Shown here: positions 8,184 to 16,133 of the stretch, piece by piece
How positions within the stretch are numbered: the stretch's first letter is position 1
Layout of the letters: every line of letters begins with the position of its first letter
NCBI RefSeq assembly: GCF_963378105.1
Contig: NZ_OY726398.1
Span: 2,728,001-2,792,000, forward strand
Source of the DNA: Mycolicibacter sp. MU0102
GTDB lineage: Bacteria; Actinomycetota; Actinomycetes; Mycobacteriales; Mycobacteriaceae
Length of the DNA stretch: 64,000 nt
Direction: 5' to 3'
Notes under the pieces: generated by a model
Database searches by the model: none
Told to the model about the DNA's origin: nothing
The model's input: only the letters and a program-made list of their open reading frames with translations
Position numbers and translations under genes: made by a program

Positions 8184-8323
8184 GGCAGCAACGTTGACGA
8201 CCACCCCCGTCATCGGGGGCTCGCGCAGCCCAGCCCGCCCACCAGGTTGGGGATGAACCGCCAACTGTGAACAGATGGTGTTCGAGATGCATGACCGGGC
8301 GAATGGGCGTAAGTGTCTGTGTC

Positions 8324-9739
8324 ATGGATGCGAAGCGCGAGTACGACATCATCGTGATCGGTTCAGGTCCAGGAGGGCAGAAGGCCGCCATCGCCTCGGC
8401 CAAACTCGGCAAGTCGGTCGCAGTGGTCGAACGCGGCCGGATGATCGGCGGCGTCTGCGTGAATACCGGCACCATCCCCTCCAAAACGCTGCGCGAGGCG
8501 GTGCTTTACCTGACCGGGATGAACCAGCGCGACCTCTACGGCGCCAGCTACCGGGTCAAGGACAAGATCACGCCCGCGGATCTGTTGGCGCGCACCCAGC
8601 ATGTGATCGGCAAGGAAACCGAGGTGGTGCGCAACCAGTTGATGCGCAATCGCGTCGACCTGCTTCTGGGACACGGCCGGTTCATCGACCCGCACACGGT
8701 CGTGGTCGACGGCCATGGCGGGACCGAGAAGACCACGATCACAGGCGATTACATCGTGATCGCCACCGGAACCAAGCCAGTCCGCCCCGCCGGCGTCACG
8801 TTCGACGAGGAAAGGGTGCTGGACTCCGACGGGATCCTCGACCTGCGATTCATCCCGGCCTCGATGGTGGTCGTCGGCGCCGGTGTGATCGGCATCGAAT
8901 ACGCATCGATGTTCGCTGCGCTGGGCACCCGGGTGACGGTGGTGGAGAAACGAGACTCGATGCTGGAGTTCTGCGACCCAGAAGTCGTCGAAGCCCTGCG
9001 CTTTCACCTGCGCGACCTGGCCGTCACCTTTCGGTTCGGCGAAGAGGTGACCGCCGTCGACGTCAGCTCCAGCGGCACCGTCACCACATTGGCAAGCGGC
9101 AAGCAGATCCCCGCCGAGACGGTGATGTACTCGGCTGGCCGCCAAGGCCACACCGCCCATCTCGACTTGGCCAAAGCCGGCCTGGCCACCGACGAGCGGG
9201 GCCGCATCGTCGTCGACAACATGTTCCAGACCTCGGTCGAGCACATCTATGCCGTCGGTGATGTGATCGGTTTCCCCGCCCTGGCGGCGACGTCGATGGA
9301 GCAGGGTCGACTGGCTGCCTACCACGCGTTCGGCGAGCCGACCGATGGAATCACCGACCTGCAACCGATCGGGATCTACTCGATCCCGGAGGTCTCCTAC
9401 GTGGGGGCGACCGAATTGGAACTGACCCGCAGCGCGATCCCCTACGAGGTCGGAGTGGCCCGGTATCGGGAGCTGGCCCGCGGTCAGATCGCCGGTGACT
9501 CCTACGGCATGCTCAAGCTGCTCGTCTCCACCACCGACCTGACGCTGCTCGGCGTGCACATCTTCGGCACCAACGCGACCGAGATGGTGCACATCGGCCA
9601 GGCCGTCATGGGATGCGGCGGCACGGTGGAATACCTGGTGGATGCGGTGTTCAACTACCCGACGTTCTCTGAGGCATACAAGAACGCCGCATTGGACGTG
9701 ATGAATAAAATGCGGGCCCTCCAGCAATTCCGCAGCTGA
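8324..9739 (+). CDS. sthA: soluble pyridine nucleotide transhydrogenase SthA
   Basis: FAD enzyme that transfers hydride between NADPH and NAD+, balancing the cytoplasmic pools. The 471 residues show the FAD motif GSGPGG (13-18), an NAD(P) Rossmann motif (VVGAGVIGIEY, near 184-194), the second FAD segment AVGDV, and the C-terminal dimerisation domain. The redox-active disulfide of lipoamide dehydrogenases is absent: the active-site loop reads CVNTGTIPSK, with Cys45 but Thr50 in place of the second Cys. That substitution is characteristic of SthA and separates it from Lpd. It is a monocistronic gene divergent from DUF4192. Confidence 0.95.
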   Translation: MDAKREYDIIVIGSGPGGQKAAIASAKLGKSVAVVERGRMIGGVCVNTGTIPSKTLREAVLYLTGMNQRDLYGASYRVKDKITPADLLARTQHVIGKETEVVRNQLMRNRVDLLLGHGRFIDPHTVVVDGHGGTEKTTITGDYIVIATGTKPVRPAGVTFDEERVLDSDGILDLRFIPASMVVVGAGVIGIEYASMFAALGTRVTVVEKRDSMLEFCDPEVVEALRFHLRDLAVTFRFGEEVTAVDVSSSGTVTTLASGKQIPAETVMYSAGRQGHTAHLDLAKAGLATDERGRIVVDNMFQTSVEHIYAVGDVIGFPALAATSMEQGRLAAYHAFGEPTDGITDLQPIGIYSIPEVSYVGATELELTRSAIPYEVGVARYRELARGQIAGDSYGMLKLLVSTTDLTLLGVHIFGTNATEMVHIGQAVMGCGGTVEYLVDAVFNYPTFSEAYKNAALDVMNKMRALQQFRS

Positions 9740-9914
9740 GGCGCCGCCGGAAGCCTTTTCCTCGCTCAGCGAACGCCCACGGCGCCGCGGAATTCTGACG
9801 GCGCCCCCGTACGTTGTGGACCACATACGCGCACCGTTTTCGGCGTGCGGCCCCCGGTGGGGGAAAATGGACGGTGCGATCCATTGCGATCTGCACAACG
9901 AGGAGGCGAAGGCG

Positions 9915-10892
9915 ATGGCCGACTACCTGGACAACGGTCCCGATCGGGACCGGCACTATCAGGTCGAGCAGAGCGGCATGTACGAGTTGGAGGTGCCGGC
10001 GCCACAGCTGATGTCGGCGGACGGTGAGGGACCGGTCCTGATCCACGCCCTGGAGGGCTTCTCCGACGCCGGCCACGCGATCCGCCTTGCCGCCAAGCAC
10101 CTCAAGAGCAACCTAGACAGTGAGTTGGTGGCGTCATTCGCGATCGATGACCTGCTCGACTATCGCTCGCGGCGACCGCTGATGACGTTCAAGGCCGACC
10201 ACTTCACCCACTACACCGAACCCGAGCTCAGCCTGCACGCGCTGCGGGACAGTGCGGGCACGCCGTTCCTGCTGTTGGCGGGCATGGAGCCCGACCTGAA
10301 GTGGGAGCGGTTCATCACCGCGGTGCGGCTGTTGGCCGAACAGCTCGGGGTGCGCCGGACCATCGGCTTGGGCACCATCCCGATGGCCGTCCCCCACACC
10401 CGGCCGGTGACGCTGACCGCACATTCCAACAACCGCGACCTGATCAGCGAATTCACCCCGTGGATCACCGAGGTTCAGGTTCCCGGCAGCGCGTCCAACC
10501 TGCTGGAGTACCGGATGGCACAGCACGGCCATGAGGTCGTCGGCTTCACGGTGCACGTGCCGCATTACGTGGCCCAGACCGACTACCCCGAGGCCGCCGA
10601 GGCGCTGCTCAAGCAGGCCGCCCAGACCGGCGCGCTGGAGCTGCCGCTCAGCGACCTCCGCGAATCCGCGGCCGAGATCCGGTCCAAGATCGACCAGCAG
10701 GTCGAAGCGAGCGCCGAAGTGGCCCAAGTGGTGACGGCCCTGGAACGCCAGTACGACGCATTCGTCACCGCCCAGGAGAATCGCTCGCTGCTGTCCCGCG
10801 ACGAGGAGCTGCCCAGCGCCGACGAACTCGGTGCCGAGTTCGAGCGCTTCCTGGCACAGGAGGCGAAGAAGAACCTCGACGGCGACGACTGA
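9915..10892 (+). CDS. PAC2 family protein
   Basis: A 325-residue protein of the PAC2 (proteasome assembly chaperone 2-like) family, the counterpart of Rv2714. The conserved LIHALEGFSDAGHA motif near residue 45 and the GLGTIPMAVPHTRP segment in the middle are visible; the C-terminal third is helical and charged. Bacterial PAC2 proteins have no proven function, although mycobacteria do have a proteasome. The ATG at 9915 is fixed by an AGGAGG ribosome-binding site at 9901-9906. Confidence 0.9.
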   Translation: MADYLDNGPDRDRHYQVEQSGMYELEVPAPQLMSADGEGPVLIHALEGFSDAGHAIRLAAKHLKSNLDSELVASFAIDDLLDYRSRRPLMTFKADHFTHYTEPELSLHALRDSAGTPFLLLAGMEPDLKWERFITAVRLLAEQLGVRRTIGLGTIPMAVPHTRPVTLTAHSNNRDLISEFTPWITEVQVPGSASNLLEYRMAQHGHEVVGFTVHVPHYVAQTDYPEAAEALLKQAAQTGALELPLSDLRESAAEIRSKIDQQVEASAEVAQVVTALERQYDAFVTAQENRSLLSRDEELPSADELGAEFERFLAQEAKKNLDGDD

Positions 10893-10898
10893 GCCGGG

Positions 10899-11384
10899 TT
10901 ACCCGTTTCGACGAAGCGTGGCGGTGAGATGGTTCTGCGCAGGCTGACCGACTGCGCCCATGTCCAGCGTGTAGGACAACTCATCGCCGTCGAGGCGATA
11001 GTGGCGGCTCAGGACGCTCACTTCTTTGGCCGTCGGCGCCAGCCCGATCGTCGGCGCGGACATCTGTAGGTCCACGCCGTTGGCGGTGACCGTGTAGCTG
11101 CCTACCTCGATTTCGGTGATACCGCTGGGGTGCGCCAGCACCCATTCGATCTGACCGGGTTGCGGCACCCGCAAGTAGCCAGTCTCGGCATGCAGGGGCA
11201 GGCCCTCGCCGGGCGACTTGGTCTTCTGGCCGTAAACCAGGAACGGCTTGCCGACGTGTGAGAACACCACCTCTTCGAGGTAGTCGAATGACGCGATCGT
11301 GGGATACACCCCGGAACCCCGGCCAGACCAGGTGCCCAACAGCGGGGCCAGCTCCACAAGGTTCGGATGCAACTCGGGTGCCAT
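10899..11384 (-). CDS. nitrobindin / peroxynitrite isomerase family heme protein
   Basis: A 161-residue ten-stranded beta-barrel protein of the nitrobindin family, counterpart of Rv2717c. Ferric-heme members scavenge peroxynitrite. The family signature GTWSGRGSG lies at residues 17-25, and the proximal heme ligand is expected to be His152 in the C-terminal NHLTATLRR sequence. The gene runs toward and nearly touches the 3' end of the PAC2 gene (6-bp gap). The start at 11384 is 35 bases downstream of the nrdR stop, so the two may be co-transcribed. Confidence 0.9.
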   Translation of the reverse strand: MAPELHPNLVELAPLLGTWSGRGSGVYPTIASFDYLEEVVFSHVGKPFLVYGQKTKSPGEGLPLHAETGYLRVPQPGQIEWVLAHPSGITEIEVGSYTVTANGVDLQMSAPTIGLAPTAKEVSVLSRHYRLDGDELSYTLDMGAVGQPAQNHLTATLRRNG

Positions 11385-11419
11385 GCCGCCAGCGTAGTGC
11401 GCGGTGGCGCCCGCAGCGC

Positions 11420-11884
11420 TCAACTCGTGCTGGGCATCTCGCGGTGTTCGCGCAGGGCCTCGATCTCCCGCTCGAAGTCGGCGGCCGAGGAAAAAGACCG
11501 GTACACCGAGGCGAATCGCAGATAGGCCACTTCGTCGAGTTCGCGCAGCGGACCCAAGATCGCCAACCCCACCTCGTGGCTGGGAATCTCCGGCGAACCT
11601 GCCGCTCGCACAGCGTCTTCCACCTGCTGAGCCAGCAGATTCAGCGCATCGTCGTCGACCTGGCGGCCCTGGCAGGCCCGGCGTACGCCGCGCATGACCT
11701 TCTCCCGGCTGAACGGCTCGGTGACGCCACTGCGCTTAACCACGGCTAGCACTGCGGTTTCCACCGTGGAGAAACGGCGACCGCATTCCGGACAGGACCG
11801 ACGACGCCGAATGGCCTGGCCTTCATCGGCTTCGCGGGAATCCACCACCCGGGAGTCTGGATGGCGACAAAACGGGCAGTGCAT
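11420..11884 (-). CDS. nrdR: transcriptional repressor NrdR
   Basis: Zinc-finger and ATP-cone regulator that represses ribonucleotide reductase operons. Length is 154 residues, the normal size. The four zinc ligands Cys3, Cys6, Cys31 and Cys34 are present with the RRRRSCPECGRRF segment, followed by the ATP-cone beginning at VVKRSGVTEPFSREKV. The gene lies between the nitrobindin gene and the LysM-domain gene. No NrdR box was looked for successfully inside the window, and its targets (nrd genes) are elsewhere. Confidence 0.96.
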   Translation of the reverse strand: MHCPFCRHPDSRVVDSREADEGQAIRRRRSCPECGRRFSTVETAVLAVVKRSGVTEPFSREKVMRGVRRACQGRQVDDDALNLLAQQVEDAVRAAGSPEIPSHEVGLAILGPLRELDEVAYLRFASVYRSFSSAADFEREIEALREHREMPSTS

Positions 11885-12029
11885 TGCCGCTCCTTCGCCG
11901 TGCCGGGAACCCGCACCCTCAGACAGCTGGGGCACCGCGGGCCATTGGGACAACTGCGAGCGTACCTGCGCGGGTTGCCGGCGGCGCTGCGCAGTGGCCG
12001 CAAGCGGCGACCGAAGCGACACGGCGACC

Positions 12030-12530
12030 TCAGCCCAGTGGAGCGATCAGCATCTGGCCGGCGTCCAAGGCGACCGATTCCAGTCCGTTGAGCTCGCGGA
12101 TGCGCTCGATGACCTGTCCGGCCGGCGCGTCCGGCGCGACGCGGGCCGCCAGGTGCGTCAAGCTCTCCCCGCTCTGGACGCGCACCACGCCAAGCTGGTC
12201 GGGCACCGCGGAGGCGTTGCCGGCTGCTGCCGCGCCGAACTGGGCGATCAGCCCGAGCCACACAGTGATCCCGGCGGCGACCAGGGCCAGCACGACGGTG
12301 GTCGCCGGGGTGATGGCCTTGACCGGCTGCGGCCGGTGCGGCGCACGGGACATCAGCACCCCGGAACCGCGGTGCCGTAGCGGGGCGCCGCCCGGGCGCG
12401 GCCGAACCAGCCGTGCCGGCTGGGTGCGGATCGGGTAGGCGCGACCCGAGGTCCGGGGACCGCGATGCAGCTGGGCACGCTCGTCGCGGGCCGGCTCGAA
12501 CGTCGGGGCGATCGTGTCGATGAGCATCAT
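12030..12530 (-). CDS. membrane-anchored LysM domain protein (SOS-linked)
   Basis: A 166-residue protein with a basic, disordered N-terminal region, one transmembrane helix (about 76-98) and a C-terminal LysM peptidoglycan-binding domain (116-164; starts VVRVQSGESLTHLA). It matches Rv2719c, which is DNA-damage induced and linked to halting cell division. It is transcribed divergently from lexA across an intergenic region holding two SOS-box-like sequences, so LexA control is likely. Either of two adjacent ATG codons (12530 or 12527) could start it; an AGGGAG ribosome-binding site lies upstream. Confidence 0.88.
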   Translation of the reverse strand: MMLIDTIAPTFEPARDERAQLHRGPRTSGRAYPIRTQPARLVRPRPGGAPLRHRGSGVLMSRAPHRPQPVKAITPATTVVLALVAAGITVWLGLIAQFGAAAAGNASAVPDQLGVVRVQSGESLTHLAARVAPDAPAGQVIERIRELNGLESVALDAGQMLIAPLG

Positions 12531-12608
12531 GTGCGGTTCTCCCTCACTCGGCGTCGGCGACCCTGTTCGCTCGACTGTTCGAATACTAATCGATTGTATG
12601 TTCGATGT

Positions 12609-12624
12609 CCGAACATGTGATCGA
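12609..12624 (-). promoter_or_regulatory. SOS box upstream of the LysM gene
   Basis: CCGAAC-atgt-GATCGA matches the mycobacterial LexA consensus TCGAAC-N4-GTTCGA at 10 of 12 fixed positions. It lies about 80 bases before the LysM-protein start. A second inverted repeat, TGTTCG...CGAACA (12599-12615), overlaps it. Confidence 0.6.
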
Positions 12625-12695
12625 ATCGTTGTCGAAAACATTAGCGAAGGGGTCCGACAAGTTGCCGACGCTTTCGAACGCCCGCGCGACACACC

Positions 12696-12711
12696 TCGAA
12701 CACATGTTTGA
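12696..12711 (+). promoter_or_regulatory. SOS box of lexA
   Basis: TCGAAC-acat-GTTTGA matches the LexA consensus at 11 of 12 fixed positions. It overlaps the predicted -35 element of lexA, which would give direct autorepression. Confidence 0.85.
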
Positions 12712-12736
12712 TTAATCGCGGCTATGCGACTAGATT
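12708..12736 (+). promoter_or_regulatory. lexA promoter (predicted leaderless)
   Basis: TTGATT (12708-12713) and TAGATT (12731-12736) are separated by 17 bases. The -10 ends seven bases before the ATG at 12744, so transcription should begin at or next to the start codon. Confidence 0.6.
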
Positions 12737-12743
12737 CGCCCCC

Positions 12744-13430
12744 ATGAGTGACAGCAGCAGTAACCCGGCGAGTCCGGACTCAGCGCTGACCGCCCGGCAG
12801 CGCACGATCCTGAACGTCATCCGCGCTTCGGTGAACGAGCGGGGTTACCCGCCGAGCATCCGCGAGATTGGCGACGCCGTCGGACTGACCTCGACCTCTT
12901 CGGTTGCTCACCAGCTGCGCACGCTCGAGCGCAAGGGTTATTTGCGCCGCGACCCCAACCGTCCCCGCGCGGTCGACGTCCGTGGCCAGGACGACATGAC
13001 CGGCGCCGCCGAGGCCGCGCAACGCACCGAGTTCGCCGGTTCGGATGCGCTGCCCGAGCCCGCTTTCATTCCGGTTCTGGGCCGGATCGCGGCCGGCGGG
13101 CCGATCCTGGCCGAAGAAGCCGTCGAGGATGTCTTCCCGCTCCCCCGCGAATTGGTCGGCGAAGGTGAGCTGTTCTTGCTCAAGGTGGTCGGCGAATCGA
13201 TGGTGGACGCCGCGATCTGCGACGGCGACTGGGTTGTGGTGCGCCAGCAGAACGTCGCCGACAACGGCGACATCGTGGCCGCCATGATCGATGGCGAGGC
13301 GACCGTCAAGACGTTCAAACGCACCGGCGGTCAGGTCTGGCTGATGCCGCACAACCCCATTTTCGATCCCATCCCAGGCAACGACGCGGTGGTGCTGGGC
13401 AAGGTCGTGACCGTCATCCGCAAGATCTGA
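12744..13430 (+). CDS. lexA: LexA repressor
   Basis: SOS master repressor, 228 residues. The N-terminal winged helix-turn-helix (about 14-75, with the RQRTILNVIRASV and GLTSTSSVAHQL segments) is followed by the S24-type autoprotease domain. The self-cleavage site is Ala117-Gly118 in RIAAGGP; the catalytic dyad is Ser152 (GESMVDA) and Lys189 (TVKTFKR). RecA-ssDNA filaments stimulate its cleavage; recA is in this same window at 33813 with its own SOS box. ATG 12744 was chosen because the LexA alignment begins there and a -10 hexamer sits just upstream. Confidence 0.96.
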   Translation: MSDSSSNPASPDSALTARQRTILNVIRASVNERGYPPSIREIGDAVGLTSTSSVAHQLRTLERKGYLRRDPNRPRAVDVRGQDDMTGAAEAAQRTEFAGSDALPEPAFIPVLGRIAAGGPILAEEAVEDVFPLPRELVGEGELFLLKVVGESMVDAAICDGDWVVVRQQNVADNGDIVAAMIDGEATVKTFKRTGGQVWLMPHNPIFDPIPGNDAVVLGKVVTVIRKI

Positions 13431-13432
13431 TC

Positions 13433-13885
13433 ATGTTCGCGCCATGCCCACCGTTCGATGCGGAGTCGGCGCGACACAAGGTGCAGGCCGCCGAGGACGC
13501 CTGGAACACACGGGATCCAGCACGTGTGGCGCTGGCCTACACCGAGGATTCGGTGTGGCGCAACCGGGACGAATTCCTCACCGGGCGCGCGGAGATCGAA
13601 GCATTTCTGCGGCGCAAGTGGGCCGCCGAACGCGACTACGCGCTGCGCAAGGAGCTGTGGTGCTACCAGGACAACCGAATCGCGGTGCGCTATCAGTACG
13701 AATGCTGCGACGTGGACGGCCAGTGGTGGCGCAGCTACGGCAACGAGCTCTGGGAGTTCGTCGCCGACGGCCGGATGAGTCGCCGCGAGTCCAGCATCAA
13801 CGACATCCCGATTACCGCGGCGCAGCGGCGACTCTTCGGCCCCCGCCCGCAGCGCGAACGCGACCTGCCGCTGCCGCTGCGGTGA
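13433..13885 (+). CDS. nuclear transport factor 2-like protein (DUF1348 family)
   Basis: A 150-residue SnoaL/NTF2-fold protein of the DUF1348 type. The AWNTRDPARVALAYTEDSVWRNR segment (about residues 23-45) and the NELWEFVADGRMSRRESSIND end are characteristic of this group. Function is unknown; homologues are often annotated as nuclear transport factor 2 family. The ATG is two bases after the lexA stop codon, so co-transcription with lexA and damage-linked expression are likely. Its stop abuts the stop of the convergent LGFP gene (shared TGATCA at 13883-13888). Confidence 0.85.
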   Translation: MFAPCPPFDAESARHKVQAAEDAWNTRDPARVALAYTEDSVWRNRDEFLTGRAEIEAFLRRKWAAERDYALRKELWCYQDNRIAVRYQYECCDVDGQWWRSYGNELWEFVADGRMSRRESSINDIPITAAQRRLFGPRPQRERDLPLPLR

Positions 13886-15895
13886 TCAGCCAGCCCTGGT
13901 GAAGCCGTTGAGCCGCGCCGCATCCTCAGTGGCGAACCAGATCTCGGCGAGGGTGTCGTCATACAGAGCGTTCTGCGGGGTGTAGTAGAGCCCCGAACCG
14001 ATATTCGCCTTGATCGGGTAGCCGTTCGGCTGCTGATATGGGTCGTCCAGCGGCAGATGCATCACCGGGTGCACCGATTCGTCGATGCCGAAGTTGCGCG
14101 GTTCGCCGCCACCGCCGAAGGTGCGGGTGTCCGTGCCACCGCCGAACCTGCGGGATTCTGCGACAGCGCCGAACCCGCGTGGGTCCGCCCCGGAACCGCC
14201 GTGCCCCACGGCATGCCGACCGGTGCCGAACTCTTCTTCGGTCACCACCCGGGTGGGGGCGGTGTCGGTGTCGTCATCGTCGTCGACCTCCGCCTCGCTC
14301 TCGTGCTCGCCGTAGTGCAGCCACGGCGCGTCCGGGATCGACGAGACGGGAAGTTCAGGCTCAGACGCGTACGGCGATGCGGAGGCGCCGTAGCGACTCG
14401 GCAGCCGGACGGTGCCCTCGTGCTCGCGGTGGTCTTCGCGGTGGTCTTCGTGCCGTTCTTGGTGGGCCCACTGCTCGTCATCGTCGTCGTAGTCATCGGC
14501 GACCGGGGCTGGCACTGCAACCGGCGATCCTGGCAGAACAGCGGCCGGCCGACGCCGCTGCCACCACATGGCAGCCCCGGCGAGGGCGCCCAGCACTGCC
14601 AGCACCACAACCGGGATCAGCACCCACATCCAGTTCCAGTGCGTCTCCTTGGCTGCGCCAGTCGATGTCGACTTGCTGCCGTCGGGCAGGTTCGTCCCGG
14701 GAATCTGCAAGCCCGACAGCGCTTGCGCCAGCTCTGCCGGTTCGCTGCTGTACGTGTTGTTCGCCTGATTCCAAGCGATCGATCCGCCGGTGAACTTCTG
14801 GGACACCACGTCACCTTCGACGGTCTGGTCGCCCACCGGGGCGCCCAGCTTTCCGGACGCTCCGTCAAGCTTGTCCCAGGCCGACTTCATCGCACCGCGC
14901 ACCACGAAGGCGCCGTTATCGGGGCTGAAGAAGATCACCGGCTCGTCGTCGGCGGCAAACGAATTGAACTTGCTGCCCGCGATCGCTCCGTCGGCCGTGC
15001 CGGTGATCGGGAAGCCGAGGTCGCTGCCGGCGGGGCCGCCCAGCGACTCGTACTTGGCCAGCACGTCGCCTTCGACCGCGTTGGCTCCGGTGACCGGACT
15101 GAAATAGACCTTGCCGTGGGCGAAATCCTGCCCCACACCGCCGTTGTCGCCGACGATGTACTGATCGCCCTGTTTGGCTCCCAGAGCGCCGGCGGGGCCG
15201 CCGGCGCTACGCCAGACCTGATCGATGGCCGCGGTCGCGTCGACCTGGGCCTGCACATCGGCCAGCTGCGCCGCCAGCTCCGGCGGGACCGTGGTGAACG
15301 TCCTGGTCGCACTGTCAAAGGACAGCGTCCCGGCGCTGAACTTCTGGGTGACGACAGCGCCGTCGTAGCTCTCGTCCTCGACCGGGACCCCGAGCGCTCC
15401 GGTGGAGCTGCCCAGCTTGTCCCAGCCGGCGTTGATCGGTCCACGCACCACGTGAGCGCCGTGCTCGGGCGTCCAGAAGATCACCGGGTTGTCGGCGCCG
15501 GACAGGATGGCGACCCGGCTGTCGGGGACCAGCCCGGGCACCTCATCGCTGCTGGGGAAGCCGAGGCCGTTGTCGGCCGCACCGCCCAGTGCCTCGTACT
15601 TATCCAGGATCGCGCCGTAGAGCGCCTTGGCGCCGGTCTCCGGGGTGAAGAAGACGGTGCCACCGGCGAAGTCCTGGGCGAATCCGACACCGGCTGGGTG
15701 CACGTCGCCCTTGGGGGCACCCAGCGGCGACCCGTCGCCGCCAGCCGCCTGCCATGCCGCCGTTATGGCGTCGTGGGCATCGCTGTCTGGCGTCGCCGCA
15801 GCGGTCTGCACCGACAAGAGCACGGTGACCGTCGCCGCCAGGCCGAGCGCCATGCGCACCGCCGTCGTGCCGAACCGATCTTTCCGACTAGTCAC
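13886..15895 (-). CDS. LGFP-repeat envelope protein with C-terminal membrane anchor
   Basis: A 669-residue surface protein resembling Rv2721c. A signal peptide (1-35) precedes several LGFP-type modules (patterns such as GLGFPSSDE, GALGVPVEDE, DLGFPITG and KLGAPVGDQ between about residues 45 and 370), a family thought to attach proteins to the mycolyl-arabinogalactan wall. A transmembrane helix at about 421-443 is followed by a roughly 220-residue cytoplasmic tail that is rich in Asp/Glu and His and has a Gly/Phe/Arg segment. The start is the GTG at 15895, with a GGGAGGG ribosome-binding site. It is convergent with the NTF2-like gene. Confidence 0.85.
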   Translation of the reverse strand: MTSRKDRFGTTAVRMALGLAATVTVLLSVQTAAATPDSDAHDAITAAWQAAGGDGSPLGAPKGDVHPAGVGFAQDFAGGTVFFTPETGAKALYGAILDKYEALGGAADNGLGFPSSDEVPGLVPDSRVAILSGADNPVIFWTPEHGAHVVRGPINAGWDKLGSSTGALGVPVEDESYDGAVVTQKFSAGTLSFDSATRTFTTVPPELAAQLADVQAQVDATAAIDQVWRSAGGPAGALGAKQGDQYIVGDNGGVGQDFAHGKVYFSPVTGANAVEGDVLAKYESLGGPAGSDLGFPITGTADGAIAGSKFNSFAADDEPVIFFSPDNGAFVVRGAMKSAWDKLDGASGKLGAPVGDQTVEGDVVSQKFTGGSIAWNQANNTYSSEPAELAQALSGLQIPGTNLPDGSKSTSTGAAKETHWNWMWVLIPVVVLAVLGALAGAAMWWQRRRPAAVLPGSPVAVPAPVADDYDDDDEQWAHQERHEDHREDHREHEGTVRLPSRYGASASPYASEPELPVSSIPDAPWLHYGEHESEAEVDDDDDTDTAPTRVVTEEEFGTGRHAVGHGGSGADPRGFGAVAESRRFGGGTDTRTFGGGGEPRNFGIDESVHPVMHLPLDDPYQQPNGYPIKANIGSGLYYTPQNALYDDTLAEIWFATEDAARLNGFTRAG

Positions 15896-16056
15896 CAGCC
15901 CTCCCAGGCATCTTTATCGACGTTATCGACGCAAATGTTTCCGGCATAGACTTTCCCGCAATCGGCCCGAGTTTCGAAGCCAAGTCATCGATATTGCGGA
16001 AACAGATACCCAGCCGATGCTGAAATGATGCAAAAGCCGCTGCCCCGAACGGAACG

Positions 16057-16089
16057 AGGGGCGCTACCAAACATGCAGGTAGCGCCCCT
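16057..16089 (-). terminator. strong hairpin downstream of fadE20
   Basis: A perfect 12-bp stem (AGGGGCGCTACC at 16057-16068 with its complement at 16078-16089) and a 9-base loop. A second, 6-bp hairpin (GCGCCC/GGGCGC, 16094-16110) lies beside it. Both are 3' of fadE20 and upstream of the LGFP gene, so they probably insulate the two. The rest of this 238-bp gap shows only a direct repeat of TTATCGACG near 15914-15932. Confidence 0.7.
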
Positions 16090-16133
16090 TGCAGCGCCCG
16101 ATGGGGGCGCCAAATCGTTCCCGCTAGCCTCGG

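Noticed and set aside
14057..15949. Plus-strand open frame of 630 codons over the LGFP gene
   Set aside because: It is the mirror of a clear secreted protein on the other strand; its translation is low-complexity His/Arg/Val and has no domain.
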